Source: Methylobacterium sp. J-048 (GTDB lineage Bacteria > Pseudomonadota > Alphaproteobacteria > Rhizobiales > Beijerinckiaceae). From it: a stretch of 64,000 nt of DNA. Within the stretch, counting starts at the first letter, position 1. Every line of letters starts with the position of its first letter. Under the pieces are notes generated by a model that saw only the letters and a list, made by a program, of their open reading frames with translations, was not told the origin of the DNA and searched no databases. The stretch spans positions 52,450-116,449 of the forward strand of contig NZ_JAKSYL010000077.1 of NCBI RefSeq assembly GCF_022829515.1. The letters are read 5' to 3'. Below, piece after piece: positions 7,840 to 17,544 of this stretch. The position numbers were made by a program, and so were the translations under genes.

Positions 7840-9513
7840 TCAAAACAACCCGTCGATCTGCCCGTCGGCATCCAGCCGGATCGTGTCCGCGGCGGGCACC
7901 CGGGGCAGGCCCGGCATGGTCATGATTTCTCCGCAGATCGCCACCACGAAGCCGGCCCCCGCCGAGAGGCGGACGTCGCGCACGCCGACCACGTGGCCCT
8001 CGGGGGCGCCCATCAGGCTCGGGTCGGTGGAGAACGAGTACTGGGTCTTGGCCATGCAGATCGGCAGGTGGCCGTAGCCGTCCTTCTCGAAGGTGGCGAG
8101 TTTTTGCGCCGCCTTGCTCTCGATCTGGATGTCGGCAGCGCCGTACAGCTTGGTGGCGATCGCCCGGATCTTTTCCGAAAGCGGCGCCTCGGTCTCGTAG
8201 GCGTAGCGGATCGGCGCGGGCTCGGCGGCGGAAAGCTGCACCACCGCGCGGGCGAGATCCTCGGCGCCGGCGCCGCCCTCCGCCCAGTGGCGGCAGGTGA
8301 TCGCCTCGACATCCAGCCGCTCGCGGCACAGCTCCTTGAGCCGGGCATGCTCGGCGTCGGTGTCGGCGTAGAAGTGGTTGACCGCGACCACCACGGGCAG
8401 GCCGAAGCCGCGCAGGTTGGTCACGTGCCGGGCGAGGTTGGCGAACCCCTTCTCCAGGGCGCCGATATTCTCGCCCCCGAGGCTCTTCTTGTCGACGCCG
8501 CCATGCATCTTGAGGGCGCGGATCGTGGCCACGACCACGACCGCCGACGGGGTCAGGCCGGCCTGCCGGCACTTGATGTCGAGGAACTTCTCCGCGCCGA
8601 GATCGGCGCCGAACCCGGCTTCCGTCACGGTGTAGTCGGCGAGCCGCAGGCCGGCCCGGGTGGCGATCACCGAGTTGCAGCCATGGGCGATGTTGGCGAA
8701 CGGGCCGCCATGGATCAGGGCGGGGTTGCCCTCCAGCGTCTGCACCAGGTTCGGCTGCAGGGCGTCCTTGAGCAGCACCGTCATGGCGCCGGTGGCCTTC
8801 ACGTCCTTGAGGGTAACGAGCTTGCGGTCGCGGGTCTCGGCGATGACGATCCGGCCGAGGCGCTCCTCCAGGTCGGCCAGATCACGCGCAAGGCAGAACA
8901 CCGCCATCACCTCGGAGGCGACCGTGATGTCGAACCCGTCTTCCCGGGGGAAGCCGTTGGCGACGCCACCGAGGGACTGGTTGATCTGGCGCAGGGCCCG
9001 GTCGTTCATGTCGACCACCCGGCGCCAGTGGATCCGGCGCACGTCGATGTTGAGCTCGTTGGCCCAGTAGACGTGGTTGTCGATCAGCGCCGCCGCGAGG
9101 CTGTGGGCCGAGGTGATGGCGTGGAAATCGCCGGTGAAGTGCAGGTTGATCTGCTCCATCGGCACGACCTGCGCCTTGCCGCCGCCGGCCGCCCCGCCCT
9201 TCATGCCGAAGCAGGGGCCGAGAGAGGGCTCGCGCAGGCAGATCATGGTCTTCTCGCCGATGCGGTTCAGCGCGTCGCCGAGGCCCACCGTGGTGGTGGT
9301 CTTGCCCTCGCCCGCGGGCGTCGGGGAGATCGCCGTCACCAGCACAAGCTTGCCGGGTGTCTTGCCGTCCAGCCCGGCGATGTAGCCGTGGTCGAGCTTG
9401 GCGATGTGCTTGCCGTAATTGTGGAGCGCCGCATCCGGGATGCCGAGCTTCTCCGCGACCTGCGCGATCGGCTTCAGGGTCGCGGCGCGGGCGATCTCGA
9501 TATCTGACGGCAT
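7840..9513 (-). CDS. fhs: Formate-tetrahydrofolate ligase
   Basis: Cytosolic ATP-dependent ligase joining formate to tetrahydrofolate to give 10-formyl-THF. In Methylobacterium (named ftfL there) it feeds one-carbon units into the serine cycle during growth on methanol. The 557 residues match the family length. The ATP-binding loop is [15 protein letters not shown] near residue 66. Other family marks are [19 protein letters not shown] and the C-terminal [13 protein letters not shown]. The start [11 protein letters not shown] is typical, with a GGAGG-like site upstream. It stands alone on the minus strand, facing the antitoxin remnant across a strong palindrome. This is the best single marker of a methylotrophic or one-carbon life style here. 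Confidence 0.97.
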   Translation of the reverse strand: MPSDIEIARAATLKPIAQVAEKLGIPDAALHNYGKHIAKLDHGYIAGLDGKTPGKLVLVTAISPTPAGEGKTTTTVGLGDALNRIGEKTMICLREPSLGPCFGMKGGAAGGGKAQVVPMEQINLHFTGDFHAITSAHSLAAALIDNHVYWANELNIDVRRIHWRRVVDMNDRALRQINQSLGGVANGFPREDGFDITVASEVMAVFCLARDLADLEERLGRIVIAETRDRKLVTLKDVKATGAMTVLLKDALQPNLVQTLEGNPALIHGGPFANIAHGCNSVIATRAGLRLADYTVTEAGFGADLGAEKFLDIKCRQAGLTPSAVVVVATIRALKMHGGVDKKSLGGENIGALEKGFANLARHVTNLRGFGLPVVVAVNHFYADTDAEHARLKELCRERLDVEAITCRHWAEGGAGAEDLARAVVQLSAAEPAPIRYAYETEAPLSEKIRAIATKLYGAADIQIESKAAQKLATFEKDGYGHLPICMAKTQYSFSTDPSLMGAPEGHVVGVRDVRLSAGAGFVVAICGEIMTMPGLPRVPAADTIRLDADGQIDGLF

Positions 9514-9769
9514 GGGCGTTCCTCCCTGGCTCCGCGGGCACGGCGCCCGCCCACCCGCCGACTGTTATCGTGCGGGGATCTTGCCTCGCGATGTCCTGCC
9601 GCGCCGGTCTCGCGCGGACGCGGTCGCACGGCGAGGCCGCCCGACGCGCAGCGGCAGCACTGTGCGTCAAACCGGACGAAAACGCCCGTCGATTTTTATG
9701 AGCCGGCCGACAAATTAGTCTTGCCGGCGCGGAGAGGATGCGCAGGCGGTCAGAGGCTGCAGGGGGCCT

Positions 9770-11638
9770 TCAGCCCCCCGACTTCTTGGCCTTGTCGGCG
9801 GAGCCCGGGGCCTCGTGCGGCTGGGGCGCGCCCTTGGGCAGTTCCGGGTTCTCGGCGTTGTGCGGCACGGCGACCGGGGCCGGCGTGGTCTCGGCGGTGG
9901 CGGTCGGCTTCTCGGTGTCCGGCAGGCCGTCCTTGAGCTTGTCGTTGATCTGCGCGAGGTCGTCCGGCTCGGGGTTCAGGTCCTTGGCGTGCTGCCACTG
10001 GAACTTGCCCTCGAGGCGCCGTCCGGCCCGCCAATAGGCGTCGCCGAGATGGTCGTTGATGGTCGGGTCGCCGGGCTTCAGCTCGACCGCCTTCTCCAAT
10101 TCGCGCACCGCGTCGTCCCAGCGGCCGAGGCGGTAATAGGCCCAGCCGAGGCTGTCGACGATCATGCCGTCCCGGGGGCTGGCGTCGGCGGCCTGCTGCA
10201 GCAGCCTGAACGCCTCGTCGATGTTGATCTTCTGGTCGACCCAGGAATAGCCGAGGTAGTTCATCACCTGCGCCTTGGCGGCCGGCTGGCTCGCGGGCAC
10301 CAGCGACAGGGCCTTCTTCAGGTCGGCCTCGGCCTTCGGCCATTGCTTGGCGCGCTCGTAGGCTGTGCCGCGGAAGTAGAAGGTCGTCCAGTAATTCGCC
10401 AGCGGCCGGTCGCCGATCAGCGCGATGGCGCGGGTGTAGGTGGCGGCCGCCTCCTCGTACTTCTTGCGCGCCCGCTGGACGTTGCCCAGCGCGGTGATCA
10501 CGTCGATGTCGTCCGGGTGGGCCTTCATGGCCGCGTCGAGATGGGCGAGCGCCTCGTCGCCCTTGCCCATCTGCTCCAGGTTGAGGCCGATCTGGATGTC
10601 GGCATTGAGCTTGAGCGGCGAGGTCGCGGGGATCTGGGCGTAGGCCTCGTTGGCGCGCTCGGTCTGCTTCATTCGGTCGAGGGTGTCGGCGAGCGTCAGC
10701 CGGGCGAGCCCGTGGTCCGGGGCGAGGTAGAGCGCCAGCCGCAGGTAGATCACCGCGGGCAGCTCGTCCCCCTGCGTCGAGCCCGCCGAGCCCAGCCCGT
10801 ACAGCACCTCGGCGGCGCCCTCCTGGGCGGTGCCGATCAGCCGGGTCAGGGGCTTGCCGTCCTTGAGCTTGTCCAGGGCGTCGCGCACCAGCGGGTGGCG
10901 GGGCGAGAGCTGGTCGAAGTCGGAATAGGCCTGGATCGCCAGGTCGGTGCGGCCGAGGCTGGCCTCGAGCCGGGCATAGGCGTCGACGATGCGCAGGGTG
11001 TTCCGGTCGGCCTCGTAGGCGGCCTTGAGGCGCCGCTCGGCCTCGGCGTTGTCGCCGATCACCGAGGCGATCAGGCCGGCATGGTAGTCGCGGAAGGTGT
11101 TGTAGTAGCGCTCGCCCCGGAGCTTGTTGACCGTCTCCAGCGCCTTCTTGCCGTCGCCCGCGCCGGCATAAGACCAGGCGGTCAGCAGGGTCGCGGTGAG
11201 ATCCGTCGCAGCTCCGCGGCCGCTGCGGGAAAAATTCTGGCGGGCGGCGGCCCATTGACCGGCCTTGATCTGGCGCACCCCCAGCGAGAGGTTGGCGAGC
11301 CCGTTGGTCGGATCGCGCGCGATCAGCTTCTCGGCGGCCCGGAACGCGTCCGGCAGGGCGCCGTCGGCCAAGAGCGAGATGAAGGCGCGCTCGACCAGCT
11401 CGGCGTTGCGCGGATCGGCCTTGACCGCCTCGCGGTAGAAGCTCGCCGCCGCCGCCGTGTCCCGGGACGCACCCGCGATGTAGGCGGAGAGGAAGTTGCC
11501 CTCCAGGGATTCCGCGGGCTCGTATTCGAGCAGCGGGGCCGACTCGCGCGGCTGGGCGGCCAGAACGGTCTGGGGCAAGCCGGCGGCGAGCATCAGGGCG
11601 AGCGCCGAGACGCTCCGGCGGGCGCGTGTTGTCATCAT
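9770..11638 (-). CDS. Exported tetratricopeptide-repeat protein
   Basis: A 622-residue TPR protein. Residues 1-28 (ending LPQTVLAAQ) form a probable signal peptide, so it is periplasmic or attached to the outer membrane. The rest is a series of paired helices with TPR patterns such as LVERAFISLL, NLEQMGKGDEALAHL and DSLGWAYYRLGRWDDAVRELEKAVELKPGDP. The tail is rich in Pro and Ala. Such proteins scaffold cell-envelope or export complexes; no partner gene is adjacent. The start was set at the double ATG (11638) because the signal sequence begins there, although the open frame extends to 11746. Confidence 0.85.
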   Translation of the reverse strand: MMTTRARRSVSALALMLAAGLPQTVLAAQPRESAPLLEYEPAESLEGNFLSAYIAGASRDTAAAASFYREAVKADPRNAELVERAFISLLADGALPDAFRAAEKLIARDPTNGLANLSLGVRQIKAGQWAAARQNFSRSGRGAATDLTATLLTAWSYAGAGDGKKALETVNKLRGERYYNTFRDYHAGLIASVIGDNAEAERRLKAAYEADRNTLRIVDAYARLEASLGRTDLAIQAYSDFDQLSPRHPLVRDALDKLKDGKPLTRLIGTAQEGAAEVLYGLGSAGSTQGDELPAVIYLRLALYLAPDHGLARLTLADTLDRMKQTERANEAYAQIPATSPLKLNADIQIGLNLEQMGKGDEALAHLDAAMKAHPDDIDVITALGNVQRARKKYEEAAATYTRAIALIGDRPLANYWTTFYFRGTAYERAKQWPKAEADLKKALSLVPASQPAAKAQVMNYLGYSWVDQKINIDEAFRLLQQAADASPRDGMIVDSLGWAYYRLGRWDDAVRELEKAVELKPGDPTINDHLGDAYWRAGRRLEGKFQWQHAKDLNPEPDDLAQINDKLKDGLPDTEKPTATAETTPAPVAVPHNAENPELPKGAPQPHEAPGSADKAKKSGG

Positions 11639-11779
11639 GAACCGGTCGCGGCTCCTGGGCGCCGGCCTACGAGGGCCAGGCGCGAGAATGGCGGGGCATC
11701 CCCGAAAATCGCTGGGGACACTGGACTCATCCCGCCAGCCCCGCAAGGCGAAAGGATGGCGCGGGCCGGCCGTATGGTC

Positions 11780-12163
11780 TCAGGCGGGCTCGGGGGCAGG
11801 CTTCCTCGGAGGCTTGCTCCGTTCGCCGAGCAGGCTCGACAGAACCTCGGCTGGGATCATTGCCGGCAACGCAGCCGTCAGGAGGCCGTGAACGCTGACA
11901 TGGATGTCTAGGTCAGCAATTTCGAAGGCAGCCCCGCCAGGCCATAGCTCGATCTGCGACAGAAAAGCCGGATCGACATCACGCAAGGGTTCGATCAGCC
12001 TGCGCGGGACCAAGAAGCCACCGTGCCGCTCGGTCAGGATCGCGACGGCGTCATGATCCAGCCAGTAGGCCACCGAACTTGCCCGGAACTCGCGCTCCGA
12101 TTGCGCACGGCCCTGCCGAAGCGCCCGGGTGAAGTCCGCCTCGGAAACGACGTGGCGCGTCAT
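11780..12163 (-). CDS. DUF2442-like protein
   Basis: A 127-residue soluble protein. The central part (RHGGFLVPRRLIEPL, WPGGAAFEIADLDIHVSV) resembles the DUF2442 fold, found as the second gene of small two-gene cassettes. It overlaps the preceding gene by four bases (ATGA), so the two are translationally coupled. The C-terminus is a Lys/Pro tail. The assignment rests on pattern and context rather than a decisive motif. Function is unknown; a toxin-antitoxin-like role is often suspected for such pairs. Confidence 0.65.
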   Translation of the reverse strand: MTRHVVSEADFTRALRQGRAQSEREFRASSVAYWLDHDAVAILTERHGGFLVPRRLIEPLRDVDPAFLSQIELWPGGAAFEIADLDIHVSVHGLLTAALPAMIPAEVLSSLLGERSKPPRKPAPEPA

Positions 12164-12621
12164 GCCTCATCCCCTGTTCCGGCCTTGATCGTCGCCCTCG
12201 AACCGTCGTTGAAGTCCAGCGTCAGGTCCTCGCCGATCGAGTCGTAGACGGCCGTGCGAACCTGGCGGACGCTTCCACGCCGCCGCGCCAGAAACGTGAG
12301 GGATCCTGGCTGCCCGAACTCCTGAGCCTTGGCCAATCGCCCTTCGAGACAGGTCGTGCCTTGGACGGACCACCAAACTCTTCGGCAGGCCGCGAGATCG
12401 TCCTGTATCTCGTCGAGAAGCAGCCCGATCTCGCGACGCCGAGGCGCGTTCCGGAGCGGCTCGATGTCCCAGAGGGCGACGGCATCCGTAACGAACGAGA
12501 ACCCGACGCGTGCGAGCCAGGCCTCGCGGCGCTTGAGAGCGCTGACATGCGGCGGGCAATGATCGTGCGAGAACACCACGACCTGCGCCCCCGTCCGCGC
12601 CGAAACGAAGACCTCCGCCAT
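12160..12621 (-). CDS. DUF4160-like protein
   Basis: A 153-residue protein whose N-terminus (VVVFSHDHCPPHVSAL, then FSFV) resembles the DUF4160 pattern of a His-rich strand followed by PPHV. The C-terminal half (VRTAVYDSIGEDLTLDF) may be a second small domain. It is the first gene of the coupled pair with the DUF2442-like gene. DUF4160-DUF2442 cassettes are widespread in bacteria and mobile in distribution, but a biochemical function is not established to my knowledge. The domain call is tentative. Confidence 0.6.
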   Translation of the reverse strand: MAEVFVSARTGAQVVVFSHDHCPPHVSALKRREAWLARVGFSFVTDAVALWDIEPLRNAPRRREIGLLLDEIQDDLAACRRVWWSVQGTTCLEGRLAKAQEFGQPGSLTFLARRRGSVRQVRTAVYDSIGEDLTLDFNDGSRATIKAGTGDEA

Positions 12622-12703
12622 GCGAGACCTGCCCCCGAGCCGATCCTAACCGGTCCTGTCGGGTTTCCAAGCACCGCAGCGGAGCGCCTCCCGTCGGCCC
12701 CCC

Positions 12704-14377
12704 TCACATATTCGGATAGTTCGGCCCGCCCGGCCCCTCCGGCGTCACCCAGTCGATGTTCTGGTTCGGGTCCTTGATATCGCAGGTCTTGCAGTGGACG
12801 CAGTTCTGCGCGTTGATCTGGTAGCGCACGCCGTCGCTGGCGGCGGCGTCCTCGACCCATTCGTAGACGCCGGCCGGGCAGTAGCGGCTTGAGGGGCCGC
12901 CGTAGACGTCGTGCTCGGAGTGCTTCTGGAGTTCCATGTCCCGGACCTTCAGGTGCGGCGGCTGGTCCTCCTCGTGGTTGGTGTTTGACAGGTAGACCGA
13001 GGAGAGCCGGTCGAAGGTCAGCTTGCCGTCGGGCTTGGGGTAGGTGATCGGCGTCACCTCCGAGAGCGGCTTGAGGCAGGCATGGTCCGGCTTGCCGTGC
13101 TTGAGCGTGCCGAACAGCGAGGTGCCGAGCAGGCTGGTGGTCCACATGTCGATCCCGCCGAGCCCGACGCCCACCAGGGTGCCGTAGCGCGACCAGAGCG
13201 GCTTGACGTTGCGCACGGCCTTGAGGTCCTGCCCGATCGGGCTGTCGCGCCAGCCGGCCTCGTAGGCGGTGAGCTCGTCGCCGGCCCGGCCGGCCTTCAG
13301 GGCGTCCGCGATGGCGTCAGCCGCCTGGATCCCGGACAGGACCGCGTTGTGCGAGCCCTTGATCCGCGGCACGTTGACGAAGCCCGCCGAGCAGCCGACC
13401 AGGCAGCCGCCGGGGAAGACCAACTTGGGCACCGATTGCCAGCCGCCCTCCATGATGGCCCGCGCACCGTAGCCGATGCGCTTGGCGCCCGCGAAGGTGT
13501 CGGCGATCAGCGGATGGGTCTTGAACCGCTGGAACTCCTCGAACGGCGACAGGGTCGGGTTCTCGTAGTTCAGGTGCGTGACGAAGCCGACCGAGAGCAG
13601 GTTGTCGTCGAAATGGTACAGCCAGGAGCCGCCGCCCGCCTTGTTGGGCAGGGGCCAGCCCATTGTGTGGCGCACCAGCCCCGGTTCGAAGGTGGAATCC
13701 GGCAGCTGCCACAGCTCCTTCACGCCGAGCCCGTATTTCTGGTGGTCGCTATGGCGGTTGAGGGAGAAGCGCTGGACCAGGCCCTTGGTCAGGTTGCCCC
13801 GGGCGCCCTCGCCGAACACCGTGTACTTGCCGCGCAGCTCCATCCCGCGGGTGTAGTCGTCGCGCGGCTCGCCCGACTTGCCGATCCCGAGATCGCCCGT
13901 GGCGATGCCCGCCACCGCGCCGGATTCGTCGAACAGCACCTCGGAGGCCGGGAAGCCCGGATAGATCTCGACGCCGAGCGCTTCGGCCTGGACACCGAGA
14001 TACTTGCAGACGTTCGACAGCGAACCCACGAAGTTGCCGTGGTTCGACATGAGCTTGGGGAAGAACACGTTCGGCAGGGTGACGCCGCTGTTCTTGGTGA
14101 GCATCATGAACTCGTCGCGCCGGACCTCGGTCTTCAGCGGCCGCTCCGGATCGGTGCGCCAGTCCGGCACCAGCAGGTCGAGGCCGTTCGGGTCGATCAC
14201 CGCGCCCGACAGGATATGGGCGCCGACCTCGGAGCCCTTTTCCACCACGACGACGGAAATCTCTTCGCCGATCTCGGCGGCGCGCTGCTTCAGGCGGATC
14301 GCGGTGGCGAGCCCGGCCGGGCCGGCGCCGACCACGACCACGTCGAAATCCATGCTTTCGCGTTCGGGCAGCGCCAT
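12704..14377 (-). CDS. Electron transfer flavoprotein-ubiquinone oxidoreductase (ETF-QO)
   Basis: Membrane-associated flavoprotein that passes electrons from ETF (fed by acyl-CoA and amine dehydrogenases) to ubiquinone. The 557 residues match the family. The FAD-binding motif VVVVGAGPAGLA lies near residue 12. The C-terminus holds the 4Fe-4S ligands in YCPAGVYEW and NCVHCKTCDIKDP, followed by the usual ending in GGPNYPNM. A strong AGGAGG (14385-14390) lies 7 bases before ATG 14377, which fixes the start. No etfAB genes are nearby, which is normal in alphaproteobacteria. Confidence 0.96.
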   Translation of the reverse strand: MALPERESMDFDVVVVGAGPAGLATAIRLKQRAAEIGEEISVVVVEKGSEVGAHILSGAVIDPNGLDLLVPDWRTDPERPLKTEVRRDEFMMLTKNSGVTLPNVFFPKLMSNHGNFVGSLSNVCKYLGVQAEALGVEIYPGFPASEVLFDESGAVAGIATGDLGIGKSGEPRDDYTRGMELRGKYTVFGEGARGNLTKGLVQRFSLNRHSDHQKYGLGVKELWQLPDSTFEPGLVRHTMGWPLPNKAGGGSWLYHFDDNLLSVGFVTHLNYENPTLSPFEEFQRFKTHPLIADTFAGAKRIGYGARAIMEGGWQSVPKLVFPGGCLVGCSAGFVNVPRIKGSHNAVLSGIQAADAIADALKAGRAGDELTAYEAGWRDSPIGQDLKAVRNVKPLWSRYGTLVGVGLGGIDMWTTSLLGTSLFGTLKHGKPDHACLKPLSEVTPITYPKPDGKLTFDRLSSVYLSNTNHEEDQPPHLKVRDMELQKHSEHDVYGGPSSRYCPAGVYEWVEDAAASDGVRYQINAQNCVHCKTCDIKDPNQNIDWVTPEGPGGPNYPNM

Positions 14378-14658
14378 CGTCGAGCCTCCTGATTTCTTGT
14401 CGATTTGTTCGATCCGTTGCCGGATCGGCATTGCGTGCTGCCGTCTCAAGCGATTCCAGACTGGAAAGGCAAGCGGCCGGAGCCCGGACTTGAGCGAAAG
14501 CTCCCCTATGCCGCATGGGTGGGGCCACGGACGAGGTCGGGGCGACTCGGCGGTTCCCTTCGGGCACGGCACGGCGCCCGGGGCCGCGCCGTTCGGTCAC
14601 GCAAGTCCTTGCCGTCGAGCGGGTTTCAAGAGTTGTCCACAGGCATCGAGCGCCCCAC

Positions 14659-15540
14659 ATGCTGAGCAGCATGCCGAGCCCCAACGACGCGCAAGCCGAC
14701 CTCATCGCCTATCTCGATTTCCACGTGGAGGCCGGCGCCGACGCGGTCCTCGACGAGCAGCCGCATGACCGGTTCGGCGAGGCCGACACGCCGGCCCCGA
14801 CCCTGCGGGCACCCCGGCGCCCGGCCGCGGCGCCGCGGCCCGTGGCCCAGGCGAACAGCCTCGTCCCGCCCCCGGGCTCGCCCCCGCCGGCGGCGCCCGC
14901 CCGCACCTTCGGACGCGCGGCCAGCGCCCAGCCGGACGAGGCGGCGAGCGACGCCCGCGCCCGGGCGCGCGAGGCCAAGAGCCTCGACGAGCTCGAAAAG
15001 ATCCTGGCGGATTTCGACGCCTGCCCGCTGCGCTTCACCGCCAAGAACCTGGTCTTCGCCGACGGCAACCCGGAGGCCCGGGTGATGTTTCTGGGCGAGG
15101 CACCAGGCGCCGACGAGGACCGGATCGGCAAGCCGTTCATGGGCCGCTCGGGCCAGCTCCTCGACAAGATGATGGCGGCGGTCGGCCTCGACCGAACCAG
15201 CGCCTATATCGGCAACATCGTGCCCTGGCGGCCCCCGGGCAACCGCAACCCGACCCCCCAGGAGGTGGCGGTGTGCCGGCCCTTCGTGGAGCGCCAGATC
15301 GAGCTGGTCGACCCGGAGGTGATCGTCTGCCTCGGCGCCCCCGCGACCCAGACCCTGACCGGCACCAAGGACGGCATCCTGCGCACCCGCGGCCGGTTGT
15401 TCCCCTACAAGCTGCCGACCCGCGAGGCGAAGCTGCTCGCCACCCTCCACCCGGCCTTCCTGCTGCGCCAGCCGGTGCAGAAGCGCCTGGCCTGGCGGGA
15501 TTTCCGGTCCTTGCGCGCCCTGCTCGACGGAAAAGCTTGA
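14659..15540 (+). CDS. Uracil-DNA glycosylase, family 4 (Fe-S type)
   Basis: DNA-repair enzyme that removes uracil from DNA by base excision. The catalytic half begins near residue 120 (CPLRFTAKN) and contains motif I GEAPGADED, the FMGRSGQLLDKM helix, NIVPWRPPGNRNPT and motif III HPAFLLR. Cysteines of the 4Fe-4S cluster are seen in CPLR, VCRPF and VCLG. The first 110 residues are a low-complexity Ala/Pro-rich extension, common in this group in Rhizobiales. ATG 14671 is an alternative start four codons later. It is divergent from ETF-QO across 281 bases that hold no other recognisable feature. Confidence 0.92.
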   Translation: MLSSMPSPNDAQADLIAYLDFHVEAGADAVLDEQPHDRFGEADTPAPTLRAPRRPAAAPRPVAQANSLVPPPGSPPPAAPARTFGRAASAQPDEAASDARARAREAKSLDELEKILADFDACPLRFTAKNLVFADGNPEARVMFLGEAPGADEDRIGKPFMGRSGQLLDKMMAAVGLDRTSAYIGNIVPWRPPGNRNPTPQEVAVCRPFVERQIELVDPEVIVCLGAPATQTLTGTKDGILRTRGRLFPYKLPTREAKLLATLHPAFLLRQPVQKRLAWRDFRSLRALLDGKA

Positions 15541-15677
15541 CCGTGGGCGCGGAACCGGGCGTTCCCTCCCGTCATTAGAGCTTCGTCCCGAACGGTGTCT
15601 GCCGGCTTTCGGACATAGGCGATGCACAGTGAGGACCGCGCCCTGCCCGGCGGCAGGCGCGGCATCAGGGCGGTACC

Positions 15678-16589
15678 ATGCGCTGGGACGATCTACGCAG
15701 CTCCGACAACGTCGAGGATCGCCGCGGTGAGGGCGGCGGCGGTGGTGGCATGGGCTTCCCGGGCGGCGGCGCGGGCGGACTCGGGATCGGCACCATCGTG
15801 GTGTTGATGATCATCGGCTACTTCACGGGCATCAACCCGGCGATTTTGATCGGCGGCGCCCAGCAGATCGGCCGCGGCGGCGGCCAGCAGGAGCAGCAGG
15901 CGGACCCGCAGACCCAGTCCAAGCGCCGCCAGGCGCCCACCGACGAGAGCGGCCGGTTCGCCTCGAAAATCCTGGGCAATACCGAGGATGTGTGGAGCCA
16001 GATCCTGCCGCAGCAGACCGGCAAGCAATACACCCCGACGACCCTGGTGCTCTACACCGGCGGCACCCGCTCGGGCTGCGGCTCGGCCCAGGCGGCCATG
16101 GGGCCGTTCTACTGCCCGCTCGACAAGAAGGTCTACCTGGATACCGGCTTCTTCAAGGAGATGGCGACCAAGTTCGGGGTGAAGGGCGATTTCGCCTACG
16201 CCTACGTCATCGCCCACGAGGTCGGCCACCACGTCCAGGACGTGCTCGGCATCCTCGGCAAGGTTCAGGCGCGCCAGCAGCAGGCCTCCAGCAAGACCGA
16301 GGCGAACGCCCTGTCGGTGCGGATCGAGCTGATGGCCGATTGCCTCGCCGGCGTCTGGGCCAAGAACTCCAACGACAAATACGCCGAGCTGGAGCAGGGC
16401 GACATCGACGAGGCCCTCAACGCCGCTGCCCAGATCGGCGACGATTCGCTGCAGAAGCGCTCGCAGGGCTACGTGGTGCCGGATTCCTTCACCCACGGCT
16501 CCTCGGCGCAGCGCCAGCGCTGGTTCACCGCCGGCTACAAGAGCGGCCAGACCAAGGCCTGCGACACGTTCCGGACGGCGAACAATTGA
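15678..16589 (+). CDS. Neutral zinc metallopeptidase, YpfJ family
   Basis: Membrane-anchored putative zinc peptidase of 303 residues. A Gly-rich N-terminus is followed by one transmembrane segment (about 35-60, IGTIVVLMIIGYFTG). The outer domain carries HEVGHH near residue 178 and an ELMADCLAG segment that supplies a further metal ligand. The family (YpfJ/KPN_02809) is widespread in proteobacteria with no proven substrate. The GMGFPGGGAGGLGIG stretch is typical of the family. No operon partner is apparent. Confidence 0.9.
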   Translation: MRWDDLRSSDNVEDRRGEGGGGGGMGFPGGGAGGLGIGTIVVLMIIGYFTGINPAILIGGAQQIGRGGGQQEQQADPQTQSKRRQAPTDESGRFASKILGNTEDVWSQILPQQTGKQYTPTTLVLYTGGTRSGCGSAQAAMGPFYCPLDKKVYLDTGFFKEMATKFGVKGDFAYAYVIAHEVGHHVQDVLGILGKVQARQQQASSKTEANALSVRIELMADCLAGVWAKNSNDKYAELEQGDIDEALNAAAQIGDDSLQKRSQGYVVPDSFTHGSSAQRQRWFTAGYKSGQTKACDTFRTANN

Positions 16590-16626
16590 GACGGGGTGAC
16601 GGGTTCTGCGAGCAGGCCCCGTCTTT

Positions 16627-16698
16627 GCGAGCGTAGCGAAGCAACCCAGCGGCGCTGCGCTCCCCGACGTGGCGTTACCCTGGGTTGCCTTCGCTCGC
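16627..16698. repeat. Palindromic dispersed repeat, family C
   Basis: A long imperfect inverted repeat. GCGAGCGTAGCGAAGCAACC and an adjoining CAG pair with CTGGGTTGCCTTCGCTCGC about 30 bases later. This GCGA...GCAACCCAG motif is a familiar intergenic repeat of Methylobacterium and Bradyrhizobium. It lies 40 bases after the peptidase stop. The rest of the 16590-16867 gap shows nothing else. Confidence 0.65.
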
Positions 16699-16867
16699 GA
16701 TGACGGCGAAAGCTCCCAGTCAAGCGTCCCCTCTCACCTGCGGCTCCAGCGAAGGGCATTGGCCCGGACCTTCCTGCCTCTGCGGCATCCCGGCGACAGG
16801 GCTACGGACTTGACGCGAATGTCATTTCGCATTCCCGTTCCACCCGGTCTGACCCATGGAGAGCGCG

Positions 16868-17134
16868 ATGGCGTCCCTCGCCGTGACGGCGAAAGGACAG
16901 GTCACCCTGAAACGTGACCTGCTGCAACACCTCGGCATCAAACCCGGGGAGCGAATCGACTTCGAGAAGCTGCCTGGTGGCGAGCTGCGCGTGCGGGCGG
17001 CTCGGCCATCCGGCACGATCGACAAGTTCCTCCATGCCCTCGATGGAAAAGTGACGCTGGATGCGCCGCTGACGATCGAGGCGATGAACGCCATTGCGGA
17101 AGCGGGCTGGACTGGCGCGCCGGACGACGGATGA
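16868..17134 (+). CDS. AbrB/MazE/SpoVT-family antitoxin (VapB-like)
   Basis: Swapped-hairpin DNA-binding antitoxin of 88 residues. The AbrB domain is at the N-terminus (VTAKGQVTLKRDLLQHLGIKPG) and the tail would neutralise the PIN toxin encoded next. ATG 16868 is preferred over 16856 because GGAGAG lies about 6 bases before it and the family starts at this point. It overlaps the toxin gene by four bases (ATGA). With the toxin frameshifted, the antitoxin may persist as an autorepressor. Confidence 0.85.
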   Translation: MASLAVTAKGQVTLKRDLLQHLGIKPGERIDFEKLPGGELRVRAARPSGTIDKFLHALDGKVTLDAPLTIEAMNAIAEAGWTGAPDDG

Positions 17135-17522
17135 ACATCGCCGTCGATACCAACGTGTTGGCCCGGGCGATTCTGATGGACGATCCCGAGCAGGGCCGCA
17201 CGGCGCGAAAGCTTCTCACGGATGCGACCACGATCGCGATCCCGCTCCCGTGCCAGTTGGTCTGGATCCTCGGCGCGGGGCCAAGCTCGCGACCGCGGAT
17301 GTGGCGTCCGCGCTGCGCGCGTTGCTCGAAACCGGGAACGTCGCCATGAACCGGCCCGCCGTGGAGGCCGGGCTCGGGCTGCTTGAGGCCGGCGGCGACT
17401 TCGCCGACGGTGTCATCGCCCATGAAGGCCGCTGGCTCGGCGGCGAGACCTTCGTCTCGTTCGACCGGAAGGCTGTGGCGCTGCTGTCCCAGCAGGGGGA
17501 GGCCGCGCAGCTGCTATCTTGA
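17131..17522 (+). pseudogene. VapC-like PIN-domain toxin, frameshifted
   Basis: The PIN ribonuclease toxin of the VapBC pair, split over two frames. The first frame starts MNIAVDTNVLARAIL, with the first catalytic Asp at residue 6, and runs to CQLVWIL. The rest of the family sequence (RRGAKLATADVASALRALLE, then GGDFADGVIAHE and TFVSFDRKA) continues in the other frame to the stop at 17522. One missing base near 17268-17272 would explain it. All PIN acidic residues are otherwise present. It could be a true recent inactivation or a base-calling error. Confidence 0.8.
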
Positions 17523-17544
17523 GCGCGGCCTCGGTCGGGACATA

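Noticed and set aside
7807..9507. 566-codon plus-strand frame opposite fhs
   Set aside because: Antisense shadow of the well-matched formate-tetrahydrofolate ligase; the composition is low complexity.
9815..11911. 698-codon plus-strand frame opposite the TPR gene
   Set aside because: Antisense shadow; the TPR repeats and signal peptide on the minus strand are convincing.
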